NCBI RefSeq assembly: GCF_002093975.1
Contig: NZ_MSZZ01000010.1
Location: 124,001-188,000 of the forward strand
From: Thermoactinospora rubra
GTDB taxonomy: Bacteria; Actinomycetota; Actinomycetes; Streptosporangiales; Streptosporangiaceae
Direction: 5' to 3'
DNA: 64,000 nt
Below the pieces are notes generated by a model. It saw nothing but the letters and a program-made list of their open reading frames with translations, did not search any database and had not been told where the DNA came from. Of the stretch, positions 15,553-24,361 are shown piece by piece; within the stretch, counting starts at the first letter, position 1; every line of letters begins with the position of its first letter. The translations under genes and the position numbers were made by a program.

Positions 15553-17421
15553 GAGGCCGTCCTGACCTGTCACCGCCGGGCAGTTCGCCTGCACCCAGGA
15601 GGTGACCTCGGAGGAGGCCCCGCCGGGGCCGCCGCCGCCCGTGAGGACGTAGCGGAGCCGGCCGGAGGCGACGAGCTCGCGCAGCCTGTCCACGGTCATC
15701 GCCGGGTCCCGGCCGGTGAAGCCGCCCATCGCGATGACCGGCCTGCCGGTGGCCAGGATGATCGAGGAGGCCTGCTGGGCGCTGGGGACGGCGGCGAGCC
15801 AGGTCGCGCCGCCCTGGTGGGCCGTCAGGTAGGAGACGAGCCCGCTGCCGGCCTCCCGGCCGGACCGCTGCGGCGGCCCCTCCCCGCCGCGCATCCCGCC
15901 GGGGAGGCCCGTCTGCCCGCTCGCCGGGCCCGCCAGCGGGTTGGTGCCGTTGATCGGCTGCCCCACCGGCGTGACCGCGTAGGCCGCGGGCCCCGCCAGC
16001 CCCGCGAGGAGCCCGGCGACCGCGCCGGCGGCCGCGAGCCGTACCAGACCTCGCCGGGTCACGCGGGCCGCCACGAGGATCACCACGGCCGCGGCCGTCC
16101 CGCCCGCCACGGCCCAGGCCAGCCAGGGCACGAAGTCGGGGGTACGGCGGAGCACCACGAACGCCCACGCCCCGGTCAGCGCCACGCCCAACGGCAGGCC
16201 CCACGCCCATGCGCGGGATGCCCGGTAGGCACGCCACAGCTGCACCCCGCCCATCCCCGCGAGCGCCGCGACGGCGGGCGTCATGGCGGTGGTGTAGTAG
16301 GGGTGGAAGCCGCCGCTGGAGAAGCTGAACACGGCCAGGTGCACGGCCAGCCAGCCGCCCCACAGCCACCAGGCCGCCCCCGAGCCGGTGACGCGGCGCG
16401 TGAGGAGCCACGACAGCGCCGCGACCAGCACGGCCAGCGCGCAGAACGGCAGCAGCCAGGAGATCTGGCCCGCCATGATCTCGTTGAACATGCGCCCGGC
16501 CCCGGCCTCGCCGCCGAAGTTGGCGCCGCCGCGCCCGCCACCGCCGGCGCCGAAGATCCGGCCCAGGCCGTTGTAGCCGATGACCAGGTCCCACACGGTG
16601 TTGTCGGTCGAGCCGCCGATGTAGGGGCGGGAGGAGGCGGGCCACAGGTCGACGACGGCCATCCACCAGCCGCTGGAGACGGCCAGCACCGCTCCGGCCG
16701 CCAGCAGGTGCCCCACGCGCTTCCGCACGCCCGTCCGCGCGCACACCAGGTACGCCAGGGCGAAGGCGGGCAGCACGACGAACGCCTGGAGCATCTTGGT
16801 GTTGAAGCCCAGCCCGACGAAGAACGCGCACCACAGCAGCCGGCGCACGCGCCCGGCGCGCACCGCCTCCAGGCAGCACCACGCGGCGGCCACCAGCGTG
16901 AGCACCAGCAGCGTGTCGGGGTTGTTGTCCCGGTTGATCGCCACCGTGACGGGCGTCAGCGTCATCGCCACCGCCGCGATCAGCGCCGCGACGTGCCCGG
17001 CGACGCCGTCGACGCTGCGCCGTACCGCGGAGTGGACCAGCGCGACGGCGGCCACACCCGCCACGGCCTGCGGCAGCAGCATGCTCCAGGTGGACAAGCC
17101 GAAGATCCGCGCCGACAGCGCCATCACCCAGATCGCCAGCGGCGGCTTGTCGACGGTGATGAAGGATCCGGCGTCCAGCGCGCCGAAGAAGAAGGCCTTC
17201 CAGCTTTTGGCGGCCGACAGGACGGCGGCGGCGTAGTACTCGTTGGCGTTGCCGCTCAGGCCCCAGGCATACAGGACGAAGGCGGCCAGTAGGACCGCCC
17301 ACCGGGCGGGACGGGACCAGGCGGGCGAGCCGGTCAGGGCCCGGGTGACGGCACTGGTGAAGGCACGGCGAAGCTTCCCGGCGGGCGCCCGGTGCGCCGG
17401 CCGGTGGTCGAGGAGGGTCAC
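15538..17421 (-). CDS. ArnT/PMT-like polyprenyl-linked glycosyltransferase (GT39/GT83 type)
   Basis: 627 residues with about ten or eleven membrane segments. The extracytoplasmic loop after the first segment has the pattern YYAAAVLSAAKSWKAF...DAGSFITVDKPPLAIW, containing the acidic and Lys residues typical of dolichyl/polyprenyl-phosphate mannosyltransferase-like and ArnT enzymes. INRDNNPDTLLVL is a second family motif. Towards the end lies a soluble domain (about residues 470-627) with SIILATGRPVIAMGGFTGRDP, found in actinobacterial members. GTG 17421 overlaps the stop of the GT2-GtrA gene. It likely uses the lipid-linked sugar made by that enzyme to modify a cell-wall or secreted acceptor. 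Confidence 0.87.
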   Translation of the reverse strand: MTLLDHRPAHRAPAGKLRRAFTSAVTRALTGSPAWSRPARWAVLLAAFVLYAWGLSGNANEYYAAAVLSAAKSWKAFFFGALDAGSFITVDKPPLAIWVMALSARIFGLSTWSMLLPQAVAGVAAVALVHSAVRRSVDGVAGHVAALIAAVAMTLTPVTVAINRDNNPDTLLVLTLVAAAWCCLEAVRAGRVRRLLWCAFFVGLGFNTKMLQAFVVLPAFALAYLVCARTGVRKRVGHLLAAGAVLAVSSGWWMAVVDLWPASSRPYIGGSTDNTVWDLVIGYNGLGRIFGAGGGGRGGANFGGEAGAGRMFNEIMAGQISWLLPFCALAVLVAALSWLLTRRVTGSGAAWWLWGGWLAVHLAVFSFSSGGFHPYYTTAMTPAVAALAGMGGVQLWRAYRASRAWAWGLPLGVALTGAWAFVVLRRTPDFVPWLAWAVAGGTAAAVVILVAARVTRRGLVRLAAAGAVAGLLAGLAGPAAYAVTPVGQPINGTNPLAGPASGQTGLPGGMRGGEGPPQRSGREAGSGLVSYLTAHQGGATWLAAVPSAQQASSIILATGRPVIAMGGFTGRDPAMTVDRLRELVASGRLRYVLTGGGGPGGASSEVTSWVQANCPAVTGQDGLYDCS

Positions 17422-18587
17422 CGCACGTGCCTCCGCCTGGGGTTGAACACCCACACGCGCAGCAGCATGAAACGCACGAGCGTGGCCACGGCGTTGGCGA
17501 CGACCACGGCCAGCAGCTCCACGCCGCGGGAGGCGCCGGCGGGCACCAGGGCCAGGCCGATGGTCGACAGCGTCAGGCCGACGAAGAAGGCGATCGCGCC
17601 CTCGAGCTGGTGGCGCAGCGCCCCGGCGGAGCCGATCACGCCGAAGGTGAAGCGGCGGTTGGCCGCGGTGTTGGCCACGGCGGTCACCAGCAGGGCGACC
17701 GCGTTGGCGGCGAAGGGGGTCATCATGGCGCGCAGCAGCGAGTAGAGCGCCAGGTAGGCCAGGGTGCTGACGACGCCGACGACCGCGAACCTGGGCAGCT
17801 GCCTGGCCATGCCCTGCGGCATGCGGGCCTGCCGCACGCTGTCGGGCATGGGCAGGCGGGCCGCGCCCCACAGGTGCTTGCGCATCACCCGGGCCAGGCC
17901 GCGCAGGTCGTCCAGCGCCGTCTTGACGATGTCCACGCGGCTGTCGGGGTCGTCGACCCAGTCGACCGGCACCTCGTGGATGCGCAGGCCGTACCGCTCG
18001 GCCAGCAGCAGCAGCTCGGTGTCGAAGAACCACTCCTCGTCCTCGACCGCCGGCAGCAGGGCCTGGGCCACCTCGGTGCGCGCCGCCTTGAAGCCGCACT
18101 GGGCGTCGGAGAAGCGGGCGCCGAGCAGGTGCAGCAGGAGGTTGTAGGAGCGGGAGATGAACTCGCGCTTGGGGCCGCGCACCACCCGGGAGGTGCGGGC
18201 CAGCCGGGTGCCGATGGCCAGGTCGCTGTGGCCCGACAGCAGCGGGGCGACCAGCGGCAGGAAGGCGTCCAGGTCCGTCGACAGGTCCACGTCCATGTAG
18301 CTGACCACGTCGGCGTCGCTGAGCGACCACACGCGCCGCAGGGCGCGGCCGCGCCCCTTCTCCTCCAGGTGGACGGCGCGCACGTGCGGGAGCTCGGCGG
18401 CCAGTTCCCTGGCCAGCCGCCAGGTGTCGTCGGTGCTGGCGTTGTCGGCGATCGTGATGCGGAAGCCGTAGGGGAAGGTCCTCGTCAGGTAGTCGTGCAG
18501 CCGGGTGATGCTGTCGCGCAGCACCCGCTGCTCGTTGTAGACCGGGACGACGACCTCGACCAGGCGGGTCGTGATGGCTGTCTTCAT
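17418..18587 (-). CDS. GT2 glycosyltransferase fused to a GtrA-like membrane domain
   Basis: 389 residues from ATG 18587. Residues of about 5-230 are a DPM1-type GT2 domain: VEVVVPVYNEQ, the metal-binding SYMDVDLSTDLD, and DAQCGFKAARTEVA with VDWVDDPDSRVD. It should transfer a nucleotide sugar onto polyprenyl phosphate. Residues of about 265-380 are a GtrA-like four-helix domain (QLPRFAVVGVVSTLAYLALY... NTAANRRFTFG) that may flip the lipid-linked product. A longer TTG start at 18665 is in frame, but the ATG follows GGAG and matches the family N-terminus better. It is coupled to the glycosyltransferase downstream and lies next to a two-component system. Confidence 0.88.
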   Translation of the reverse strand: MKTAITTRLVEVVVPVYNEQRVLRDSITRLHDYLTRTFPYGFRITIADNASTDDTWRLARELAAELPHVRAVHLEEKGRGRALRRVWSLSDADVVSYMDVDLSTDLDAFLPLVAPLLSGHSDLAIGTRLARTSRVVRGPKREFISRSYNLLLHLLGARFSDAQCGFKAARTEVAQALLPAVEDEEWFFDTELLLLAERYGLRIHEVPVDWVDDPDSRVDIVKTALDDLRGLARVMRKHLWGAARLPMPDSVRQARMPQGMARQLPRFAVVGVVSTLAYLALYSLLRAMMTPFAANAVALLVTAVANTAANRRFTFGVIGSAGALRHQLEGAIAFFVGLTLSTIGLALVPAGASRGVELLAVVVANAVATLVRFMLLRVWVFNPRRRHVR

Positions 18588-18630
18588 GGGCTCCACGGTC
18601 GCTCCCCGGTCTTCGACGAGGCTAAGTCGA

Positions 18631-18640
18631 TCGTTAACGA
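18631..18640. promoter_or_regulatory. Palindrome TCGTTAACGA in the glycosyltransferase promoter region
   Basis: A perfect 10-bp palindrome in the 81-base gap between the sensor kinase gene and the GT2-GtrA gene. This AT-rich patch in a GC-rich genome is a likely promoter/operator for the glycosyltransferase operon. Confidence 0.3.
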
Positions 18641-18668
18641 CGGCTGAGAAATCCTCAAGCGCCAATGG

Positions 18669-20081
18669 TCACCTCGCCTGCCTGGGCCTGGCCGCCATTG
18701 TGCCCGACTCGGGGCCGTGGTGGGACCTGCGCGTGCCGGGAAGCGTGACGGTGGCGACGGCGCCGCCGCCGGGGGCGTTGGCCAGCCGGGCCTGCCCGCC
18801 CGCCTCGGCCACGGCCTGCGCGACGATGGCCAGGCCGAGGCCCGAGCCGGGCAGGCTGCGGGCCGAGGGCGAGCGCCAGAACCGGTCGAAGACGTGCGGC
18901 AGCTCCTCCTCCGGGATGCCGGGGCCGTGGTCGCGGACGGTCAGCTCGCCGTCGCGCAGCACCACCTCGATGGGGCCCCGGCTGAACTTGGCGGCGTTGT
19001 CGAGCAGGTTGAGCACCGCGCGTTCGAGGGAGGCGGAGTGGCCCATGACGTACCAGGGCTCCAGGTCCGCGCTCACCTCGGCGCCGCGCAGCCGGGCCCG
19101 GTCGATCGCCGCCTCCACCACCTCGTGGAAGCCCAGCTCGACGTGCGGCTCGTGGTCGGTGTCGCCGCGCGAGAGCTGCAGCAGGTCGCCCACCAGCGTG
19201 GACAGCTCGGCGAACTGCGCCTTGACGTTGGCCAGCAGCCGCTGCTTGGTCTCGGGGTCCAGCGGCCGTCCGGTCTGCTCGCTGCGCAGCAGCAGGTCGA
19301 TGTTGGTGCGCAGGCTGGTCAGCGGGGTGCGCAGCTCGTGACCGGCGTCGGCGACGAGCTGGCGCTGCCGGTCGCGCGAGCCGGCCAGGGCCGTCGTCAT
19401 GGCGTTGAAGGAACGGCTCAGCCGCGCGATCTCGTCGTCGCCCTCGACCGGGATGGTGGTGTCGAGGTCCTGGGTCTGGGCGATGTGCTCCACGGCGCGG
19501 GTCAGGCGGCCGACGGGGCGCAGGGCCGTACGGGAGATGAGCATGCCCGCCGAGGCGGCGCCCACGACGCCCAGCACGGCGACGCCGCCGAGGATGAGGG
19601 CGAGCTGGCGCAGGGTGTAGTAGACCTCGTGGGTGGGCAGGCCCATCACCAGCGCGGCCCCGTCGCCCAGGCTGGAGACGCGGACCCACATCGGGGTGCC
19701 GGAGTCGGAGACCCCGGGGCGGAACAGGGGCTCCCCGTCCGGGGGCTTGGCCGCCTCCGCGACGTCCTCCGGGGCCACCTTGATGGCGCGCGTTCCGGTG
19801 ACGCACCGCTGGTTGTCGGCCAGCACGACCTGCCAGACCGGTCCCGGCCAGCGGCGGCCCTCGGCCGAGGGCTCGGGGTCGTGCACGCACCGGTTCGCCA
19901 CCTCCCGCAGCTCGTGGGGCGGCGGGGTGAAGCCGGTCAGCGAGCGCTCCAGGCTCTCATACAGCTCCCGGCGGACGATGAACCACGAGGCGGCGGCGCA
20001 CACCGCGATGGCCAGCGCCACGGCCGCCGCCACCAGCAGCGTCAGCCGCGAGTGCAGGCTGCGCCAGCCCAGCCGCCTCAT
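18669..20081 (-). CDS. HAMP-containing sensor histidine kinase (MprB-like)
   Basis: 470 residues. Membrane segments at about 13-34 and 155-182 enclose a 120-residue sensor region with a Cys pair (NRCVHDPEP, DNQRCVTG). The HAMP domain (about 183-235) is followed by the H-box VADAGHELRTPLTSLR with the phospho-accepting His at about 248. The ATPase shows the N-box LLDNAAKFS, DHGPGIP, and GSGLGLAIV. All catalytic elements are present. ATG 20081 overlaps the response-regulator stop (ATGA). Together with the regulator and glycosyltransferases it looks like an envelope-stress system that adjusts surface glycosylation; the signal is unknown. Confidence 0.92.
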   Translation of the reverse strand: MRRLGWRSLHSRLTLLVAAAVALAIAVCAAASWFIVRRELYESLERSLTGFTPPPHELREVANRCVHDPEPSAEGRRWPGPVWQVVLADNQRCVTGTRAIKVAPEDVAEAAKPPDGEPLFRPGVSDSGTPMWVRVSSLGDGAALVMGLPTHEVYYTLRQLALILGGVAVLGVVGAASAGMLISRTALRPVGRLTRAVEHIAQTQDLDTTIPVEGDDEIARLSRSFNAMTTALAGSRDRQRQLVADAGHELRTPLTSLRTNIDLLLRSEQTGRPLDPETKQRLLANVKAQFAELSTLVGDLLQLSRGDTDHEPHVELGFHEVVEAAIDRARLRGAEVSADLEPWYVMGHSASLERAVLNLLDNAAKFSRGPIEVVLRDGELTVRDHGPGIPEEELPHVFDRFWRSPSARSLPGSGLGLAIVAQAVAEAGGQARLANAPGGGAVATVTLPGTRRSHHGPESGTMAARPRQAR

Positions 20082-20770
20082 CGGTGGGCCCGCAGGACGT
20101 AGCCGACGCCCCTGACCGTGTGGATCAGCCTCGGCTCGCCGCCGGCCTCGGTCTTGCGCCGCAGGTACATCACGTACACGTCCAGCGAATTGGAGGTCGG
20201 CTCGAAGTCGAAGCCCCACACGTGGGCCAGGATCTGCTCGCGGGTGAGCACCTGGCGCGGGTGCATGAGGAACAGCTCCAGCAGCAGGTACTCGGTCCTG
20301 GTGAGCTCCAGCGGCCGATCGCCCCTGGTGACCTCGCGCGTGACGGGGTCCATGCGCAGGTCGGCGAAGGCCAGCTCGGGCCCGCCGCCGGTGCCGCCGC
20401 CCAGCGCGCTGCGGCGCAGCAGGGCGCGCACCCGGGCCAGCAGCTCGTCCAGCTCGAACGGCTTGACCAGGTAGTCGTCGGCCCCGGCGTCCAGCCCGGA
20501 GACGCGGTCGCCCACCGCGTCCCGGGCGGTCAGCATGAGCACGGGCACGTGGTTGCCCGCCGAGCGCAGCCTCCTGCAGGCCGTCAGCCCGTCCAGGCGC
20601 GGCATCATCACATCCAGCAGGACCGCGTCGTACGGCTCCCGCGCCAGCTCCTCCAGCGCCTCCTGGCCGTCCCTGACGGTCGCCACCCGGTAGCCCTCGA
20701 ACTCCAGGCTGGACTGCAGGGCCTCGCGCAGGGCGGGTTCGTCGTCGACCACCAGCAGACGTGCGCTCAT
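20078..20770 (-). CDS. OmpR/PhoB-family response regulator (MprA-like)
   Basis: 230 residues. The receiver domain has the acidic pair VVDDEP, phospho-acceptor Asp53 (AVLLDVMMPRLDG) and Lys103 (DDYLVKPFEL). The winged-helix domain (about 130-228) reads LTRTEYLLLELFLMHPRQVLTR and ends LIHTVRGVGYVLR. First gene of a pair translationally coupled to the sensor kinase. Upstream (20772-20810) a 7-bp inverted repeat and an 11-base-spaced CATGAA direct repeat are candidate autoregulatory sites. Direct repeats with one-turn spacing are the usual target of this family. Confidence 0.93.
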   Translation of the reverse strand: MSARLLVVDDEPALREALQSSLEFEGYRVATVRDGQEALEELAREPYDAVLLDVMMPRLDGLTACRRLRSAGNHVPVLMLTARDAVGDRVSGLDAGADDYLVKPFELDELLARVRALLRRSALGGGTGGGPELAFADLRMDPVTREVTRGDRPLELTRTEYLLLELFLMHPRQVLTREQILAHVWGFDFEPTSNSLDVYVMYLRRKTEAGGEPRLIHTVRGVGYVLRAHR

Positions 20771-20771
20771 G

Positions 20772-20810
20772 GTTGACCACGGTAGGCGGTCAACATGAAA
20801 GGCCCATGAA
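20772..20810. promoter_or_regulatory. Dyad GTTGACC-N9-GGTCAAC and CATGAA direct repeats before the response regulator
   Basis: GTTGACC (20772-20778) and GGTCAAC (20788-20794) form a perfect 7-bp inverted repeat just before the regulator start. CATGAA occurs at 20794 and 20805, eleven bases apart. Either could be the regulator's own operator. Confidence 0.45.
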
Positions 20811-20821
20811 CCCCCGGGAGC

Positions 20822-22306
20822 TCAGCCTCGCAGCACCTTCATCGCGGCGTTGTGGCCGGGGATGCCGCTGACCCCGCCGCCGCGGGCCGCGCCGGCCCCG
20901 CACAGCAGGATCCGCTCGTGCTCGGTCTCCACGCCCCACTCGCCCCCCGCGCCGTACGGCCAGGCCAGGTCGCGGTGGAAGATGTGGCCGCCGGGCAGGC
21001 CCGCCTCGCGCTCCAGGTCGACGGGGGTCTTGGCCTCCAGGCACGGCTCGGGGGCGCGCAGGAGGCAGTCCTCGATCGGCTCGGCCAGGACGGAGTTGAT
21101 CGAGCGGAGCGTGGCCTCCAGGGCCTCTTGACGTGATTTATCGGGATTTTCGCGGAAAAGCCGGGCAGGCATGTGGAGGCCGAACAGCGTCATCGTCTCC
21201 CCCTCCACGCCGATGATCGACCGGTCGGTGAGCGAGTGGCAGTACACCTCGGCGGGCGGCAGCGACGGGATCCGCCCGGCGGCGGCCTCGCGGTACGCCT
21301 GGGCGAGCTGCTCGCGGCTCTCGTTGATGTGGAAGGTGCCGCTGAAGGCGGCCCGGGGGTCCACCTCGGGGTCCTTCAGCCGGGGCAGCCTGGACAGCAC
21401 CATGTTGACCTTGAGCTGGGCGCCCTCGGGCTGCTCAGGTGCGCGGCCGAGGAGCCGGTCCAGGACGGCGGGCGGCAGGTTGACCAGCACATGGCCCGCG
21501 CCGACCGCGTGCTCGCCCCGCTCGTCCCGGAAGGTCACCTCGCCCGAGGGGTCGATGCCGATCACCTCGGCGCCGGTCCTGATCTCGGCGCCCGCCGCGC
21601 GGGCCGCCGCCTCCAGCGCCCCCGAGACGGCGCCCATGCCGCCGACGGGGACGTTCCACTCGCCGGTGCCGTCGCCGATGACGTGGTAGAGGAAGCACCG
21701 GTTGGCCAGCAGGTCGGTGTCGGGGTCGGCGAAGGTGCCGATCAGCGCGTCGGTCAGGACGACGCCGCGCACGGTGTCGTCGGCGAAGCGCTCGGCGACC
21801 GTCTCGCCGATGGGCCGCTCGAACAGGTCCCGCCAGGCCCGCGGGCCGACCAGCTCGCGCATCTCGGCCCGGCCGGGCATGGGCTCCAGCAGCGTGGGCG
21901 CCACCTTCGCGGCGACCTGGCCGGTCAGCGCGTAGAACTCGCGCCAGGCCCGGTGGTCGGCGTCGGAGCCGGTGACCTTGCGGAAGGAGGCGGCGGTGCG
22001 CTCGGGATCGGCGTTGTCGACCAGCAGGCCGGTGTCGCCGACCGGCGTGTAGGAGGCGTAGCGGCGGCGGCGCAGCTCGATCCCGAGCCCGAGATCCTTG
22101 ACGATCTTGGAGGGGAGGAGGCTGACGAGGTAGGAGTAGCGCGAGAGCCGGGCGTCCACGCCGGGGAAGGCCCGCGCCGAGATGGCGAGCCCGCCCACGT
22201 GGTCCAGCCGTTCCAGCACGAGCACCCGGCGCCCCGCCCGGGCCAGGTAGGCCGCGGCGACCAGGCCGTTGTGCCCCGCCCCGGCAATGACGACGTCGTA
22301 GGCCAT
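20822..22306 (-). CDS. FAD-dependent phytoene desaturase-like oxidoreductase
   Basis: 494 residues. The N-terminus VVIAGAGHNGLVAAAYLARAGRRV is the FAD-binding Rossmann motif, followed by LERLDHVGG. The C-terminus LLCGAGAARGGGVSGIPGHNAAM is the second FAD-contact region of CrtI/PYROXD2-type proteins. There are no carotenoid genes nearby, so this is probably the widespread PYROXD2-like group of unknown substrate. It lies 19 bases downstream of a LysR gene on the same strand, so the two may be co-transcribed. ATG 22306 is the start. Confidence 0.85.
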   Translation of the reverse strand: MAYDVVIAGAGHNGLVAAAYLARAGRRVLVLERLDHVGGLAISARAFPGVDARLSRYSYLVSLLPSKIVKDLGLGIELRRRRYASYTPVGDTGLLVDNADPERTAASFRKVTGSDADHRAWREFYALTGQVAAKVAPTLLEPMPGRAEMRELVGPRAWRDLFERPIGETVAERFADDTVRGVVLTDALIGTFADPDTDLLANRCFLYHVIGDGTGEWNVPVGGMGAVSGALEAAARAAGAEIRTGAEVIGIDPSGEVTFRDERGEHAVGAGHVLVNLPPAVLDRLLGRAPEQPEGAQLKVNMVLSRLPRLKDPEVDPRAAFSGTFHINESREQLAQAYREAAAGRIPSLPPAEVYCHSLTDRSIIGVEGETMTLFGLHMPARLFRENPDKSRQEALEATLRSINSVLAEPIEDCLLRAPEPCLEAKTPVDLEREAGLPGGHIFHRDLAWPYGAGGEWGVETEHERILLCGAGAARGGGVSGIPGHNAAMKVLRG

Positions 22307-22325
22307 TCCGGGACCATATCGGACA

Positions 22326-23216
22326 TCACGCCCCGGTCGCGATGGCCAGCAGCGTGGCGGCCGGGCCGGTCGGGGGGCGTCCCCGCCGCCACACCGCGCG
22401 CAGGCTCCGCTTCAGGTCCAGGCCGGTCAGCGGCACCTCCACCAGCCGCCCGGTGGCCAGCTCGGCCTCCACGGCCCAGGCGCTGAGCACCGCCGGGGCC
22501 ACCGCGGCCTGGGCGGCGCCCTTGACCGCGGAGTTGGACCCCAGCTCCAGGCGCGGGCTGGCCTGGTGCAGCCCGCGGAAGGCCAGGTCCAGCGTCTCCC
22601 TCGTGCCCGAGCCGCGTTCGCGCACTACGAGCGGGGTGGCCGCCAGCTCCGCTCCCCTCAGCGGCGTACGGCGGCGCGCCCAGGGGTGGCCGGGCGCCAC
22701 CACCACGACCAGCCGGTCGGCGCCCACGACGCGCGAGGCCAGCCCTTCGGGCACGCTGGGCCCCTCGACGAAGCCCAGCTCCACGTGGCGGCCCAGGATC
22801 AGCTCGGCGACCTCCGCCGAGTTGACCACGTCCAGCCCGACCTGCACGTCCGGCTCGCGCGCCTGGAGCTCGCCGAGCCAGCGCGGCACCAGGTACTCCG
22901 CCACCGTCATGCTCGCCGCCACCCGCAGGTGGGCCTCCCGGCCGTGCCGTACCGCGGCGGCGCCCTGCATGAGCTCGCGGGCGGCGGCCAGGACGGCCGA
23001 GGCCCAGCCCGCGACCATCCTGCCCTGCGCGGTCAGCGTGGAGCCGCGCGGCGTGCGCTCCAGCAGCGGCAGGCCGAGGCGGCGTTCCAGGTGGGCGATC
23101 CGCTTGCTCGCCGACGGCTGGGCGATGCCCGCGGCGCGCGCCGCCCGTCCCAGGCTGCCCAGCTCGCCGACGTCGACGAGCAGCTTCAGCGACTCCAGGT
23201 CCGGCCAGTCACTCAT
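22326..23216 (-). CDS. LysR-family transcriptional regulator
   Basis: 296 residues. The N-terminal winged helix (SLGRAARAAGIAQPSASKRIAHLERRLGLPLLER) is canonical, followed by a periplasmic-binding-like effector domain from about residue 90. It is divergent from a YeiH-type transporter. A T-N11-A LysR box inside the inverted repeat CATA-N9-TATG (23214-23230) overlaps its start codon, so it should repress itself and control the transporter. In Escherichia coli the LysR protein YeiE is paired with yeiH; a similar link is plausible here but unproved. Confidence 0.9.
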   Translation of the reverse strand: MSDWPDLESLKLLVDVGELGSLGRAARAAGIAQPSASKRIAHLERRLGLPLLERTPRGSTLTAQGRMVAGWASAVLAAARELMQGAAAVRHGREAHLRVAASMTVAEYLVPRWLGELQAREPDVQVGLDVVNSAEVAELILGRHVELGFVEGPSVPEGLASRVVGADRLVVVVAPGHPWARRRTPLRGAELAATPLVVRERGSGTRETLDLAFRGLHQASPRLELGSNSAVKGAAQAAVAPAVLSAWAVEAELATGRLVEVPLTGLDLKRSLRAVWRRGRPPTGPAATLLAIATGA

Positions 23217-23230
23217 AGCCGCAGGGTATG
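23214..23230. promoter_or_regulatory. LysR-type binding site CATA-N9-TATG (contains T-N11-A)
   Basis: A perfect CATA/TATG inverted repeat whose inner T and A are eleven bases apart, the consensus form of a LysR box. It covers the LysR start codon and the first ATG of the divergent frame (23228). That ATG is therefore unlikely to be the transporter start, and GTG 23288 is preferred. Confidence 0.55.
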
Positions 23231-23287
23231 ACCTGCCAGGCGATCGCCGGCTACCGAGGCAGCGGCGGGGTCACGAGACTCGGCAGC

Positions 23288-24292
23288 GTGGTCTTCCTCT
23301 CGCGGAGCGGCTCGTGGCCGCGCGTGCACCTGCCGGGCGTCGCGGTGGCCGCCGTGGCGGTGGCGGGCGCGCTGGCCGTCAGCCGCGTGGTCCCGGGGCT
23401 CAGCCCGGCGGTGGTCGCGGTGGCGGCGGGCGCGGCGCTGGCCAACCTCGGCTGGCTGCCCGCGTGGGCGCGCCCGGGGCTGGGGTTCGTCTCCAGGCGG
23501 GTGCTGCGCGTCGCGGTCGTGCTGCTCGGGCTGCAGGTGGCGCTGCCCGAGGTGCTGGCGCTGGGCCCGGCGACGCTGGCGGTCGTCGTCGCGGCGACCG
23601 GGATCACGTTCGCGCTCACGCCGGTGATCGGCCGCCGGCTGGGCGTGCCCGAGGGCACCGCGCTGCTGGTCGCCACGGGGGTGGCGATCTGCGGCGCGGC
23701 GGCGATCGCGGCCATGCGGGCGTGCCTGGAGGGCGAGGAGCGGGACGGCGAGGCGGGCGAGGCGCTGAGCGTGGTCGTCCTGTACGGCAGCGCCGCGATC
23801 GTCCTCGTGCCGCTCCTCGCCTCCTGGCTGGGGCTGCCGGCGCGGGCGCTGGGCGTGTGGGCCGGGGCGTCGGTCCACGAGGTCGCGCAGGTGGCGGCCA
23901 TTGGAGCGGCCTCGGGGACGGCGGTGCTGACCGTGGCGGTGACGGTGAAGCTCGCCCGGGTGGTGCTGCTGGCCCCGATGGTCGCGCTGACGGCCTATCG
24001 CAGGCGCGCCGGAGCCGCCGGGACCGCGGCCTCCGCCGCGCCGCCGCTGCCGCTCTTCGTCGCCGGGTTCCTGGTGATGACGGCCGTGCGGAGCCTGGGC
24101 CTGGTCCCGGAGCCGGTGGCGCAGGCCGTCCCCCAGGCGACCGGCCTGCTGCTGGCCGCGTGCCTGTTCGGCCTGGGGGCCGGGGTGGACGTCAGGCGGC
24201 TGCTCGCGGGCGGCAGGGTGCTGCTGCTCGGCGGCGTGGCGACCGCGCTGATCAGCGCCGTCGCACTGGCCGGTGCTTGGGTGTTCGTATGA
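23288..24292 (+). CDS. YeiH-family putative sulfate/anion exporter (UPF0324)
   Basis: 334 residues from GTG 23288 (ATG 23228 is in frame but falls within the LysR site). About ten membrane helices. Family signatures are VLRVAVVLLGLQVALPEVL, TGVAICGAAAIAA and ASVHEVAQVAAIG, the last being the best-known YeiH motif. These proteins are annotated as putative sulfate exporters, but transport has rarely been shown. Divergent from the LysR gene and probably activated by it. A short AT-richer leader (24293-24361) separates it from psuG. Confidence 0.87.
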   Translation: MVFLSRSGSWPRVHLPGVAVAAVAVAGALAVSRVVPGLSPAVVAVAAGAALANLGWLPAWARPGLGFVSRRVLRVAVVLLGLQVALPEVLALGPATLAVVVAATGITFALTPVIGRRLGVPEGTALLVATGVAICGAAAIAAMRACLEGEERDGEAGEALSVVVLYGSAAIVLVPLLASWLGLPARALGVWAGASVHEVAQVAAIGAASGTAVLTVAVTVKLARVVLLAPMVALTAYRRRAGAAGTAASAAPPLPLFVAGFLVMTAVRSLGLVPEPVAQAVPQATGLLLAACLFGLGAGVDVRRLLAGGRVLLLGGVATALISAVALAGAWVFV

Positions 24293-24361
24293 TCCTGGAG
24301 GAACAAACCACAACAAAAGGGTCGTCCAGCCCTTGCATGTGAGAGAAACGAGATCTCAGTG

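Noticed and set aside
16130..16170. GGGGGTACGGCGG in the ArnT-like gene as another copy of the element
   Set aside because: The encoded LRRTPDFVPWLAW looks like native protein sequence, and no inverted repeat ends are present.
23228..23287. Extra 20 residues at the start of the YeiH protein
   Set aside because: The ATG lies within the LysR box, and the extension is unlike the family.
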